Positions 18,145 through 26,936 of a stretch of 64,000 nucleotides of DNA are shown piece by piece. Each line of letters starts with the position of its first letter. Position 1 is the first letter of the stretch. Below the pieces are notes generated by a model. The model ran no database searches. It was not told where the DNA came from and saw only the letters and a list, made by a program, of their open reading frames with translations. Origin of the DNA: Dyadobacter pollutisoli (GTDB taxonomy: Bacteria > Bacteroidota > Bacteroidia > Cytophagales > Spirosomataceae); assembly GCF_026625565.1 (NCBI RefSeq), contig NZ_CP112998.1, positions 7,352,501 to 7,416,500 on the forward strand, written 5' to 3'. The position numbers and the translations under genes are program-made.

Positions 18145-19293
18145 ATGAATCGCAGAAACTTTTTTGAAAAGGCAGTACCCGCAAGTTTTGCATTGGGTGC
18201 TGTGGCCACCGCCTGTGTGCCAAAAAACCAATTGCAATATCCAGACAAGCATTTCCATATCAATCGCGGGTATCATCAGATACCCAAACTGCGGTTATCT
18301 ATGGACCGGATTGTCAAGGAAACAGTTGGTTTACGCCCATTTCGGGCATCGGGACCACGGCTGGATGTGGAACAGCTGGGTAACAAGACCATTGTTCATA
18401 ACTATGGTCATGGGGGTAGTGGCTGGTCGCTTTCGTGGGGTACCGGCAACATTACGCGGAACAAGGTACTGGCAACAGGAGAAAAGAAGATCGCTTTGCT
18501 GGGCTGCGGAACGGTAGGTATAGCCACCGCCCGGCTATTACAGGAGAGCGGTTGCGACGTAACCATTTACACCAAAGACGTCCCCCCGAATATCACTAGT
18601 AACCTGGCGACGGGTACATGGTCACCGGCGTCGCGGGTATGTGATGTGAAAGTTGCCAAACCGGAGTTTAAAGCGATCTGGGAAGAAGCTACAAAATTCT
18701 CTTTCAGGCGTTTTCAGTTTCTGTTGGGTATGAATGACATTGCGTGCTGGGCTGAGGAATATGGTGTATTCAAGCAGTCCCCGGTTTACATTCCAGGTGC
18801 AGGCGGAGAGGATTTTGAAATAGAAGGACTGCTGCCGGAACGGGTCAGGCTGACTGAAAAGGAGCATCCCTTTAAAGCGGACCATGTTACCAGGCGGTCC
18901 AACATCATGTTTAACATTCCTACCTACCTTCGGCATCATCTTACAGACTTTATGATGTTTGGCGGAAAGGTAAAGATCCAGGAGATCAAGAAGCTGGAAG
19001 ACATTGACGCATTACCCGAAAAGGTTATAGTGAATTGTATGGGCCTGGGGGCCAAGCCGGTTTTCAATGACCAGGAACTTACACCGGTTTCGGGCCAGCT
19101 ATCTTGCCTGATCCCTCAGAGCGACATTAACTACAAGCTGTACACGCAGGGCGCCAATTTTATCTCCCGCAAAGATGGGATTTACATTGGGAGCAATGGT
19201 ATCGTCGGAAACTGGGATACCACACCGAGCAAGGAACAAACTGAGAAAACGGTGGGGATTCTAATGAAATTAATGGAAGAAATGAAAGGTTGA
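18145..19293 (+). CDS. Exported FAD-dependent oxidoreductase (DAO / D-amino-acid-oxidase family)
   Basis: 382 residues. The N terminus MNRRNFF has a twin-arginine-like motif and a hydrophobic stretch ending in ATAC, so it may be a Tat-exported lipoprotein carrying its flavin already folded. The dinucleotide-binding loop LLGCGTVGIATARLL is at about residues 115-130, and the C-terminal FAD motif IYIGSNGIVGNWDT is near 350. The overall pattern fits D-amino-acid oxidase/glycine oxidase relatives. The substrate is not known. The neighbours (a mannosidase upstream, threonine aldolase downstream) suggest amino-acid or glycan scavenging but prove nothing. Confidence 0.75.
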   Translation: MNRRNFFEKAVPASFALGAVATACVPKNQLQYPDKHFHINRGYHQIPKLRLSMDRIVKETVGLRPFRASGPRLDVEQLGNKTIVHNYGHGGSGWSLSWGTGNITRNKVLATGEKKIALLGCGTVGIATARLLQESGCDVTIYTKDVPPNITSNLATGTWSPASRVCDVKVAKPEFKAIWEEATKFSFRRFQFLLGMNDIACWAEEYGVFKQSPVYIPGAGGEDFEIEGLLPERVRLTEKEHPFKADHVTRRSNIMFNIPTYLRHHLTDFMMFGGKVKIQEIKKLEDIDALPEKVIVNCMGLGAKPVFNDQELTPVSGQLSCLIPQSDINYKLYTQGANFISRKDGIYIGSNGIVGNWDTTPSKEQTEKTVGILMKLMEEMKG

Positions 19294-19422
19294 CGGGCAC
19301 CAAGACTTTAACTTTTCCCTACCTATCAGCTCAGGTGGTACCTTCGGCGTATCTCATTGATGAGGAATTTTTTGTGAGCGGTAAAACTTTCCGGATGCAT
19401 GGTCCTAAACAGCGATTCCCAC

Positions 19423-19475
19423 TCAGAAAAGCGGGAATGATCCGCTTTTCTGAACGCATCCGCATCTATTTTTTT
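19423..19475 (+). terminator. Hairpin after the oxidoreductase gene, probable terminator
   Basis: A perfect 12-bp inverted repeat (19423-19434 with 19442-19453, 7-nt loop). The T-run lies about 15 nt downstream and not directly at the stem, so it could instead be a protein-binding site in front of the threonine aldolase gene. Confidence 0.5.
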
Positions 19476-19507
19476 CATTATTAAATATTCCTGGAATTCC
19501 ATTGCTT

Positions 19508-19515
19508 TAATTTTG
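19508..19515 (+). promoter_or_regulatory. Candidate -7 promoter element (TAATTTTG)
   Basis: Exact TAnnTTTG match ending 25 bp before the ATG of the threonine aldolase gene. No convincing -33 TTG at the usual distance. Confidence 0.45.
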
Positions 19516-19540
19516 TACGCAATATATCAGTTTAAAATAA

Positions 19541-20563
19541 ATGAAAATAGACTTACGCAGCGATACCATTACCAAACCCACTCCTGAAATGCAGCAGGCA
19601 ATGTGGGAAGCGGAGGTAGGAGATGATGTTTTTGGAGACGATCCGACGGTTAATGCTTTGCAGGAAAAGGCGGCAAGGCTATTTGGCATGGAGGCAGCTA
19701 TTTTTTGTCCGTCGGGTACAATGACGAACCAGCTTGCAATACGGGCTCATACCCAGCCGGGAAGCGATGTCATTTGTGACAAGTATTCTCACATTTATCT
19801 GTACGAAGGCGGTGGTATCATGCTCAATTCTCTTTCCTCGGTCAAATTGCTGGACGGGGACCGTGGCCGGATTTCTGCGGGGCAGGTTGCCGATGCGATT
19901 AGTCCCGAGCATGACATTCATTCCACATTAACCCGCCTGGTTTCGCTTGAAAATACGATGAACAAGGGTGGCGGCTGTTATTATGACTTTGAGGAGATTA
20001 AAGCAATACGGAAGGTGTGCTCGGACAGGAGCATTCCACTACATCTTGATGGCGCACGACTTTTCAATGCTTTGGTCGAAACCGGGGAGAGTCCCGCCCA
20101 GTACGGTCAGGTGTTCGACAGCATCAGTATTTGTCTTTCCAAAGGCCTTGGTTGTCCGGTGGGGTCGTTGCTGCTGGGCACGAAGGAGTTGGTTCAAAGA
20201 GCAAAGCGCTTCCGCAAGGTCATGGGAGGTGGATGGCGCCAGGCTGGTTTTCTGGCAGCGGCAGGGATTTACGCCCTTGATCACCATGTGGAACGCTTGC
20301 GAGAAGACCATCGACGGGCACGGGCAATAGGGGAGATGTTTATGCACAACCTGGTGGAAGTGGAGGAAGTGTTTCCCATTGATACCAATATTGTTATTAT
20401 AAGGCTTGCGGCCGGATTGTCTGAAACGGACTATGTCAAAAAGTTGGCAACGGTCGGTATACTGGCTGTTACTTTTGGTAAAGGGCTGGTCCGTTTTGTA
20501 ACGCATCTGGATTTTACGGACGCCCACCTGGAAGAAATGAGAAAGGTAATAATCTCATTGTAA
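19541..20563 (+). CDS. ltaE: Low-specificity L-threonine aldolase
   Basis: 340 residues. PLP-dependent fold-type I enzyme cleaving threonine or allo-threonine to glycine and acetaldehyde. The start MKIDLRSDTITKPTP and the phosphate-binding FCPSGTMTNQ are family signatures. LHLDGARLFNA near 168-178 holds the Asp and Arg that contact PLP, and Lys201 in LSKGLGCPVGS is the Schiff-base lysine. Cytoplasmic. Probably monocistronic, with a promoter-like TAATTTTG just upstream. The stop lies 10 bp from that of the convergent gene, inside a 14-bp palindrome. Confidence 0.93.
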   Translation: MKIDLRSDTITKPTPEMQQAMWEAEVGDDVFGDDPTVNALQEKAARLFGMEAAIFCPSGTMTNQLAIRAHTQPGSDVICDKYSHIYLYEGGGIMLNSLSSVKLLDGDRGRISAGQVADAISPEHDIHSTLTRLVSLENTMNKGGGCYYDFEEIKAIRKVCSDRSIPLHLDGARLFNALVETGESPAQYGQVFDSISICLSKGLGCPVGSLLLGTKELVQRAKRFRKVMGGGWRQAGFLAAAGIYALDHHVERLREDHRRARAIGEMFMHNLVEVEEVFPIDTNIVIIRLAAGLSETDYVKKLATVGILAVTFGKGLVRFVTHLDFTDAHLEEMRKVIISL

Positions 20564-20564
20564 A

Positions 20565-20578
20565 TTTAATGCATTAAA
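20565..20578. repeat. 14-bp perfect palindrome between convergent stops
   Basis: TTTAATGCATTAAA lies exactly in the 10-bp gap between two convergent genes and covers the minus-strand stop. It is too short and AT-rich to be a confident terminator. Confidence 0.35.
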
Positions 20579-20975
20579 CTTCCGGAATAATTTCTTCGTA
20601 TTCATACTCTGAATTAGGCCCCTGATAAATAATTTTCATGCCCGATAAATCGGCGACGTAAGTGTGTATTCCCGCCGCCCCAATTTCTCTCAGAAAAGAT
20701 GGGTAGTCCGTAATACCTTCCTGTGTGCGTCTGATGGCGGTTTTTACTGATTCCAGTTCGAAAGTCTCGGCACATTCAAATTCGGGCAGGTCGCCGGAAA
20801 TAATCAGTTTTTCTCCTGTAACGGAGGTGTAAGTACGTTCGTGATTTTTTACTTTCACTTCGTAATTGTCCACGCCAATGGCTTTCAGGTTCTTGACGAA
20901 ATAAGGATATGGCTGCCCGATAGACCGTTGTTCTGCGGATTTGATAAGTTCGTCGGTTAGTTCGATCAGTTCCAT
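20574..20975 (-). CDS. DUF1398-like small cytoplasmic protein
   Basis: 133 residues, no signal peptide or membrane segment. Features visible are PYFVKNLKAIGVDNYEVKV in the first third and GIHTYVADLSGMKIIYQGP with a terminal IIPEV in the last. This layout and length resemble DUF1398, a family of about 130-residue proteins without known function; I make that link from memory of the pattern. It stands alone, convergent to the threonine aldolase gene. Confidence 0.5.
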   Translation of the reverse strand: MELIELTDELIKSAEQRSIGQPYPYFVKNLKAIGVDNYEVKVKNHERTYTSVTGEKLIISGDLPEFECAETFELESVKTAIRRTQEGITDYPSFLREIGAAGIHTYVADLSGMKIIYQGPNSEYEYEEIIPEV

Positions 20976-21058
20976 GGTCTAAAATGCTTTTAATCTATAT
21001 CTTGTTTTTACTAAATACCCGTGCCAGAGCTTTAATTAGCACCTTTTATCTTTGAATA

Positions 21059-21811
21059 CTATCGAAAGTCAAACGCCAGGTCTATGATTTCGCGCTCTCC
21101 CTTGATGTCTTCCTCAGGCTTTTCGATATTGTATAATTTGAACCTTTTTTTCTGGCCAAATTTAACAGCATAAACCACTGAGCTATCTTTGGAATTGGTA
21201 AAAGTGATGTTATTGGAGATTGGTGTCACTTCTCCCACGCAGTCCCCGCTGAAACACAGTTCATAGTTGGTAAAGTTGGCCAATCCATCCACGCGGCCGT
21301 CCGGGCTCAACGTTACTTGTTTAGAAGTAGGCAGATTATTTTCAAATAAAGTGTAGCTGCCAGCGATCAGCGTCTTATTCAGTTCCGTTTCAAAGGTCCA
21401 TTTCTGCGTATCGGCGGGATACGATTTGGTGAAAATTGAATTCACATTTAACTTGGTCCAGGAGCTATCCTGCAAAATCAGATTGTGATATGGATCTATA
21501 AAAAACGACATATCCTTGTCCCCAAGGGCATTTTTAATCAAATATTTATCACCTGTTTTTTCATAGCCGAGCACTGCTTCTTCAAATCCGTAGAAGATGA
21601 GCACGCTGTCCTTGCTCACAAAATTGAGTTCGTGGCAGTAATTTCCCACCATGCCCGGAATGGAGTCGCGGGAGGCTTCAAGGAAAGTCCGGTTAATGTA
21701 ATGACCGACCAACCCGGTGGTTTCGGGCTTCTCCCTTGTGCAGCCCAAGGTGAGCAATACGATGAATAAGGGGGCCACTAGTTTGAATCTGAGGAAGGGG
21801 GTGATGCTCAT
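21059..21811 (-). CDS. Uncharacterised lipoprotein
   Basis: 250 residues. The signal peptide MSITPFLRFKLVAP... ends in lipobox LTLGC (Cys24), followed by charged residues, so it should be lipid-anchored. The mature part has no motif I recognise; it is rich in beta-strand-like hydrophobic/polar alternation, with two Cys close together in YELCFSGDCVG that could form a disulfide. Isolated gene with about 85 bp on either side. Confidence 0.7.
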   Translation of the reverse strand: MSITPFLRFKLVAPLFIVLLTLGCTREKPETTGLVGHYINRTFLEASRDSIPGMVGNYCHELNFVSKDSVLIFYGFEEAVLGYEKTGDKYLIKNALGDKDMSFFIDPYHNLILQDSSWTKLNVNSIFTKSYPADTQKWTFETELNKTLIAGSYTLFENNLPTSKQVTLSPDGRVDGLANFTNYELCFSGDCVGEVTPISNNITFTNSKDSSVVYAVKFGQKKRFKLYNIEKPEEDIKGEREIIDLAFDFR

Positions 21812-21900
21812 GTATTTAATTATGGAAAAGATGTTACCTAGCCATCTTGATGGTAAAGCAACATCTTCCGATTAACTAATGATTGCGTACGCTATTTGAT

Positions 21901-22254
21901 TCAATGCGCCATATCGTCGCCTTCCGGATGTTGAACAATAAGAGAGCTTCTGGTATCAAGTTTTTTGATCATTTCGTTGGACATAGCATCAGCATATACC
22001 CCGTAACTGCTTACTAATGTTCCTTTTAGTCCGTCTTTTGATTCAATGGCATACAAAATAGACATATCGGAAGGATCCGTCATTCCTTCGAAACGGTAAA
22101 CCTGTACGATATCGAAATCGTCGGGTGACAATGTTAGGCAAATACCATCATCTTTGTGCACTTCCAGCGAATGGGCGGTGAGGTTAAAGTCATATGTGTA
22201 GCCCTGTTCCTGTAAATCTTTTAGCGTTTCAATGAGTGTATCTGGTTCACTCAT
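21901..22254 (-). CDS. Conserved small Bacteroidota protein
   Basis: 117 residues from ATG 22254; an in-frame ATG at 22314 would add 20 polar residues. The core reads DLQEQGYTYDFNL and YRFEGMTDPSDMSILYAI, then a GVYADAMSNEMI-type end. Short proteins with this core are widespread in Bacteroidota and are sometimes labelled phosphoribosylpyrophosphate synthetase, a label I do not trust: the protein is far too short and lacks the PRPP loop. Cytoplasmic, function unknown. Confidence 0.7.
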   Translation of the reverse strand: MSEPDTLIETLKDLQEQGYTYDFNLTAHSLEVHKDDGICLTLSPDDFDIVQVYRFEGMTDPSDMSILYAIESKDGLKGTLVSSYGVYADAMSNEMIKKLDTRSSLIVQHPEGDDMAH

Positions 22255-22525
22255 GTTTTTATTGGAAGGATTTGATTTTTTAATCTTGTCCTGATCGGTT
22301 CCTTGCAAGTCCATAAGTAAGTCATTTAAGATTATAATAAGATGATCTGTATCCGCAAAAACTGATAGTGGTATAATGGACAGATGACAAAAAAGTATGC
22401 CTTGCCTGGGAAGTTACGGAGGCTGTTAAATCGAAAAATCAGCCCGTACATTTTGAGGTGCTTTGACCTCAGTTTTCCATAAAATGTAGAACCGGAAAAT
22501 GGGTAATAGGAAGTTTGTCTGGTAC

Positions 22526-23482
22526 TTAACGGGGGCGGAAAATGACTTGGCCGACGTTGTACGCGGCAAAACAGCCTAGTCCGCCATTGATGTTGGTAAA
22601 TATAAGTGCAGGCTCCACGAAGGGATTGTCTGAATTTCCACGCAATTCGAGTGAACGATGGTATTTGAAATAATTTTCGTCGGTATTATAAATCTCCATG
22701 GTGACCATGATAATCTTGGATTTGGGATAAACCGTGAATTTATTGCCATTGCCATAATCGTAGGTCACCATCTGTGGTAAATTAGCCCGACCGATCGGTG
22801 AGGTAAAAGTGACCCCGTCGAGGTTAAGGTCGGACTGGTAGTCGTTTCTTCCAATGGTTTCCTCCCAATTGAAATTAAAACGGGTCCTTACCCGCTTTTC
22901 TTTGAAAGTTTCTGCGCTATTTCCTTCGGGAATACTGTATTCAAGATCCACAGAGGCTTTTACGCGGTAAAAGTTGGTATCAGCGACGATGTCGTCCCAG
23001 GTCATTTTCAGAGTAAGTGCCGTGTCGCTATTCATGTCGCCCCTAGAAAAAGACGTATCAATGACATAGCTTTTGGTTACTACCTGCTTTTGGGGAACGG
23101 TGCAGCTGGAAGTTACCGTCCTTTTTCCGTCTGTGACATTCAATGTGTAGGTTTTGGAAGCGGCAATTGTAAAAAGCGATTTGTCGAGACTGTATAGCTG
23201 ACTTGCGGTGTCGAAAGGGATAACTACTTCTTTGGCCCCGTCCGAAATTTTGACAATTGCATTGGGTATCACGCTGCCCCTGGAACTGGTTATTTCACCA
23301 AATAGCGGAACGGATTCTGTCACAACGACATTAATGCGGGCCGCCTGCGGAGAAATGAACGACTGGACCACCAGCTTGGACTCAGTTTGCGGAAGTTTGG
23401 AAGCCGGAATGTCGGTTATAAGGGATTCGCAGGCAAAAAGCCCGATCATTGACAGAATAAGAATGCTATATCGAAACCTCAT
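22526..23482 (-). CDS. DUF4249-family lipoprotein, partner of TonB receptor
   Basis: 318 residues. Signal peptide with lipobox LFAC (Cys18). The mature part begins with a beta-sandwich segment (KLVVQSFISPQAARINVVV, then VVPNAIVKISDG-like text near 85), the usual layout of DUF4249. These proteins regularly sit directly downstream of TonB-dependent receptors with a carboxypeptidase-like N-terminal domain and are assumed to work as their surface-exposed accessory. It starts 9 bp after the receptor's stop, so it is cotranscribed. Confidence 0.82.
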   Translation of the reverse strand: MRFRYSILILSMIGLFACESLITDIPASKLPQTESKLVVQSFISPQAARINVVVTESVPLFGEITSSRGSVIPNAIVKISDGAKEVVIPFDTASQLYSLDKSLFTIAASKTYTLNVTDGKRTVTSSCTVPQKQVVTKSYVIDTSFSRGDMNSDTALTLKMTWDDIVADTNFYRVKASVDLEYSIPEGNSAETFKEKRVRTRFNFNWEETIGRNDYQSDLNLDGVTFTSPIGRANLPQMVTYDYGNGNKFTVYPKSKIIMVTMEIYNTDENYFKYHRSLELRGNSDNPFVEPALIFTNINGGLGCFAAYNVGQVIFRPR

Positions 23483-23491
23483 AAACTTAGC

Positions 23492-25900
23492 TTAAAACTT
23501 GAAATTATAACTGAAATAGGGCAGTACCGGGAACAATGAATACCGTTTCAAGGTATTTTTTGTCGTCGTAGTAGTCCCGTTTACCGTTGTCTCCTCATCA
23601 ATGTCATAGAAGAATGCATTTCTTCTGTTGTACGCATTGTAAACGCCGAATTCCCAGGTACGCTCATGCCTTTTTTTATTTTTGTGAAATTGAATGGCAA
23701 AATCCATGCGATGGAAAGGCTCAGCCCTGAAACTGTTCTTTTGTCCATATTCGCTCACCGTAGGGCCATTCCAGCCGATTGCAGTTTTGCCATTGGGATT
23801 AAACCGCGTCATGAAATTATCACTCACACCCGTATAGGTAGCCACCGGCAGCGTGAGCGCATTGCCCGTACCATACACCCAGGTAGAGGAAACCGTGATT
23901 TTTTTGCTGATTTCATAAATACCAACCACCGAAAGATCGTGGCGGCGGTCGTAGCGGGGAAAGAATGTTTTGCCGAAGTTAAGCTCCGGAAATTTCCAGT
24001 AAGTCCATGATAATGTATAGCCAATCCATCCCGAAAATCTTCCCGTTTTCTTCTGAACCAGGAACTCTGCGCCGTACGACCATCCTTTGCCGGCAGTGAC
24101 ATTGTCCTCCCAGCTCAGCTCATTGGCGTTTTCACCATTGATGCTCAAAAACGAAGAACCTTCCTTATAGTTCAGAATGTTGTTCATTCTTTTGTAGTAG
24201 CCTTCCAATGTAAGCGTGAGGGCAGGTTTTTCAAGGTCTTTTGCAAAACCTGCGGCGATCTGTTTTGACTGCTGCGGCGCCACGCGATCCGTGGTCGGTA
24301 CCCATAGGTCGGTAGGAAGCCCAAGGCCTGTGTTGGAAAGTAAATGAACATACTGGTTCATTTGGGCATAGGAAGCTTTGAAAGAGAAATCCTGCGCCAG
24401 TCTTAATGCTGCCGAAATCCGTGGCTCAGGGCGAATGTAAGTTTTGCTCTGCGTTTGGAAAGAACTTAGCCGGACACCTCCATTGATTTTCAATGCATCG
24501 GAAGCCTGCCAGGTATCTTCCAGGTAAATGCCTGCTTCCAGCGCATTAACCGGCTTTACCGACCGCTCGATAGGATTGTCGATGAAAGAGCCCTCAATAG
24601 CCAGCGCCGACGGGACAAACCTGTGGAATGTGGCCTGCGCCCCGAATTTGACAGCATGTTTGGTAGAAGGATAAAAATCAAAATCCGTTTTTACCCCCAG
24701 GTCCCTGATCCTCGAATTGTAATCCAGGCTGAACTCATCGTCGGCACTTCCGTCGGTATTGATATCTTTGGAATAGCTGGAAACGCCGAAGTTGAAATTG
24801 CTGAAAATCAAAGAAGTATTAACAAACAGCTTTTGGTTTAGAACGTGGTTCCAGCGCATGGTGGCGGTGGCATTGCCCCAGTCGAGCCCAGCCCGGGTTT
24901 CGGAGGAGCTGCTTTTTTCGCGTGCATAAAACTTGTCGCGACCGAAATAACCGCTGATATACAGCTTATCCTTATTTCCGAGGTCGTAATTCATTTTTGC
25001 GTTGAGATCGTAAAAATAGTAGCCAGGTTTCACCTGACTGTCATCGCCCCGCTGCTGCTGCGCAATGAACGGGGAGGCGAGTACATCGATGTATGTTCGA
25101 CGCCCGGAGACCAGAAAGGACGATTTCCCTTTCGAAATAGGGCCTTCTAGTGTCAGCCGCGAAGAAATCAGCCCGATCCCGCCTTCCCCGTGGAGCTTAT
25201 CCTTGCTGCCTTCCTTCATATTCATTTCGAGAACGGACGAAAGCCGGCCGCCATACCTGGCGGGAAAGCCACCTTTGGTAAGCTCCACGCTTTTGAGGGC
25301 ATCACTATTGAAGATCGAGAAAAACCCGAAAAGGTGATTGGCATTATAAACCACAGCATCGTCGAGAATGATCAGGTTCTGGTCAGGGCCGCCGCCGCGT
25401 ACGTAAAGACCAGTCTGCCCCTCGGTACCCTTCTGAACACCCGGCATGAGCTGTAAAACGCGTAACACATCTTTTTCACCAAAGAATGCAGGTACCTTTT
25501 TGAGTTGCGAGATCGGGATTTCTATCTTGCTCATTTGCACCGACCGGCTTACGTAATCCTCCTGCCTGCGGGCCGAAACGACCACTTCTTCCAGTTGATT
25601 TACGGTTTTAAGAAAGATATTAAGCTCAATATTTTTGGTCAGCCTGACGCGCCGATCGGTTTTTTCATAACCGACAAATGAGAATGAAACAGTTGCACTG
25701 TCGGCAGCAGGGACTGTGAGTGAGTAAAAGCCGTAAGTATTCGTTACCGCTCCATAAGGTGTGCCTTCCAGGTAGACATTGACACCGGGCAATTGTTCCT
25801 GGCTGCCCTGTTCCTTTACAAATCCGCTAAGCGTTATACGTTCCTGAGCAAAGGCGATGAATGAAGCGAAAAAGAATGTAGCTGTAAAGATTAATCGCAT
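23492..25900 (-). CDS. TonB-dependent receptor with carboxypeptidase-regulatory-like N-terminal domain
   Basis: 802 residues from ATG 25900, which gives a clean signal peptide (MRLIFTATFF...IAFAQ); an upstream ATG at 25969 would add residues without signal character. A beta-sandwich domain follows (about 22-100, GVNVYLEGTPYGAVT), then the TonB-box-like QLEEVVVSARR, the plug (MPGVQKGTEGQTGLYVRGGG, KGGFPARYGGRLSSVLEM) and a barrel ending in YFSYNFKF. It is shorter than SusC proteins and lacks a SusD partner; a DUF4249 lipoprotein takes that place. The substrate is unknown. Confidence 0.92.
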   Translation of the reverse strand: MRLIFTATFFFASFIAFAQERITLSGFVKEQGSQEQLPGVNVYLEGTPYGAVTNTYGFYSLTVPAADSATVSFSFVGYEKTDRRVRLTKNIELNIFLKTVNQLEEVVVSARRQEDYVSRSVQMSKIEIPISQLKKVPAFFGEKDVLRVLQLMPGVQKGTEGQTGLYVRGGGPDQNLIILDDAVVYNANHLFGFFSIFNSDALKSVELTKGGFPARYGGRLSSVLEMNMKEGSKDKLHGEGGIGLISSRLTLEGPISKGKSSFLVSGRRTYIDVLASPFIAQQQRGDDSQVKPGYYFYDLNAKMNYDLGNKDKLYISGYFGRDKFYAREKSSSSETRAGLDWGNATATMRWNHVLNQKLFVNTSLIFSNFNFGVSSYSKDINTDGSADDEFSLDYNSRIRDLGVKTDFDFYPSTKHAVKFGAQATFHRFVPSALAIEGSFIDNPIERSVKPVNALEAGIYLEDTWQASDALKINGGVRLSSFQTQSKTYIRPEPRISAALRLAQDFSFKASYAQMNQYVHLLSNTGLGLPTDLWVPTTDRVAPQQSKQIAAGFAKDLEKPALTLTLEGYYKRMNNILNYKEGSSFLSINGENANELSWEDNVTAGKGWSYGAEFLVQKKTGRFSGWIGYTLSWTYWKFPELNFGKTFFPRYDRRHDLSVVGIYEISKKITVSSTWVYGTGNALTLPVATYTGVSDNFMTRFNPNGKTAIGWNGPTVSEYGQKNSFRAEPFHRMDFAIQFHKNKKRHERTWEFGVYNAYNRRNAFFYDIDEETTVNGTTTTTKNTLKRYSLFPVLPYFSYNFKF

Positions 25901-25989
25901 AGTCGGGAAACTGATTCCCCTTTGTAACGACTCGCTCAGGTATATAGTATGGATCATTATAAAGGGCAAAGGTCAGGCCAACTCTTTTT

Positions 25990-26754
25990 TTAGTTCATGC
26001 TCAATGCATTGTCCTCCACGTTGCTCCGCAGCATGAGTCCGGAGGAAACACTGGCCAAAACCAGCCTTAGATCGTCACTCAGGCCTTTTTTCAACCACAC
26101 CTTTCCATTATTGAGTACCGACACAGAGCCGATTATTTTCCCGTTGAGATGAAACTCGTACCCATATACATCGTTTTGCGTGATAAAGGAAGTGGAGCCT
26201 TCTAATTCCCTTACGCCGGTAATGTCAATTTTTGTTGCAGCATTCTGTAAAAACCCGATCGTGTTGTTTTTCCCAAGGCCCCTGCTCGCTCCGTCAACAT
26301 GATGGACGATGAAATCCCATGCATGTTCCTGCTCATTCAGCTTAACTGAGCCCGCGAAGTAGTTTTTGTAGTTCAGGGAAATTGAGAAGTAATCGTTCAA
26401 TGGAGCATATTCGGTTTCCTTAAACTGGCTTACCAGTACTACATCCGCAGCGCGACCGTTTGGATCAAATTGCTGGAAGCTCAGTTTTTCCTTCGCACCA
26501 TTAAACTTGACGATAAAAGGAATCGAGTAACCAAAGGTCCAGCCGCGTTTGACCTTGCTGGTTTTGAAATCGCCAAAGGAAATGATCTGCCCTATCTGAA
26601 AGCCCTGCCGACCTTTTACAGAAAAAACTTCGGTGTCATTTTTTAAGCCTTTGTCGATCGCGACTTCGGCGGTCCGGCAAGCGACAACCGAAACGAGAAC
26701 ACCTAAAATAGCCGCTTTTGCAGCAAAAAGAGAGAATTTGAAATTTTGTTTCAT
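25990..26754 (-). CDS. Uncharacterised lipoprotein heading the TonB-receptor operon
   Basis: 254 residues with a signal peptide ending in lipobox VVAC (Cys26). No domain recognised. Mature segments include FQIGQIISFGDFKTSKVKR and KGLSDDLRLVLASVSSGLML, suggesting a mostly beta protein with a hydrophobic helix near the C terminus. It lies 89 bp upstream of the receptor start on the same strand, so it may be the first gene of a three-gene import operon. I cannot assign a function. Confidence 0.65.
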   Translation of the reverse strand: MKQNFKFSLFAAKAAILGVLVSVVACRTAEVAIDKGLKNDTEVFSVKGRQGFQIGQIISFGDFKTSKVKRGWTFGYSIPFIVKFNGAKEKLSFQQFDPNGRAADVVLVSQFKETEYAPLNDYFSISLNYKNYFAGSVKLNEQEHAWDFIVHHVDGASRGLGKNNTIGFLQNAATKIDITGVRELEGSTSFITQNDVYGYEFHLNGKIIGSVSVLNNGKVWLKKGLSDDLRLVLASVSSGLMLRSNVEDNALSMN

Positions 26755-26850
26755 AGCTAATAAATAATATTACACTAGCCATGAAACAGGATAAGGCACT
26801 GGGGTTGGAAACGTTATTGCGTTTTTATGTAAACGGTAAATTTGACGATC

Positions 26851-26936
26851 GACCATTGACCATTGATTTTTGTAATAAATAGTCAATGGTCGGCGGTCAA
26901 TAGCCAACTAGTCAATTGTCAATCACTCAATCATCA
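26851..26936. repeat. Degenerate heptanucleotide repeat array with an orientation switch
   Basis: Left part: GACCATT GACCATT GATTTTT (26851-26871). Right part: a run of seven- or eight-base units around GTCAAT (26882-26936), the reverse complement of the left unit. The 9-bp pair GACCATTGA (26858-26866) and TCAATGGTC (26883-26891) makes a hairpin with a 16-nt loop. The array runs into the stop codon of the SMP-30 gene (TGA, 26934-26936, read on the minus strand). Confidence 0.6.

Noticed and set aside
15650..19293. GH92 mannosidase and exported oxidoreductase as a polysaccharide-utilisation locus
   Set aside because: No SusCD pair, regulator or second glycosidase adjoins them, and the SusCD operon at 3979-9090 is separated by a strong terminator and convergent genes.
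19290..19484. 64-codon plus-strand ORF after the exported oxidoreductase
   Set aside because: It overlaps the previous stop, spans the terminator-like hairpin and has no protein features.
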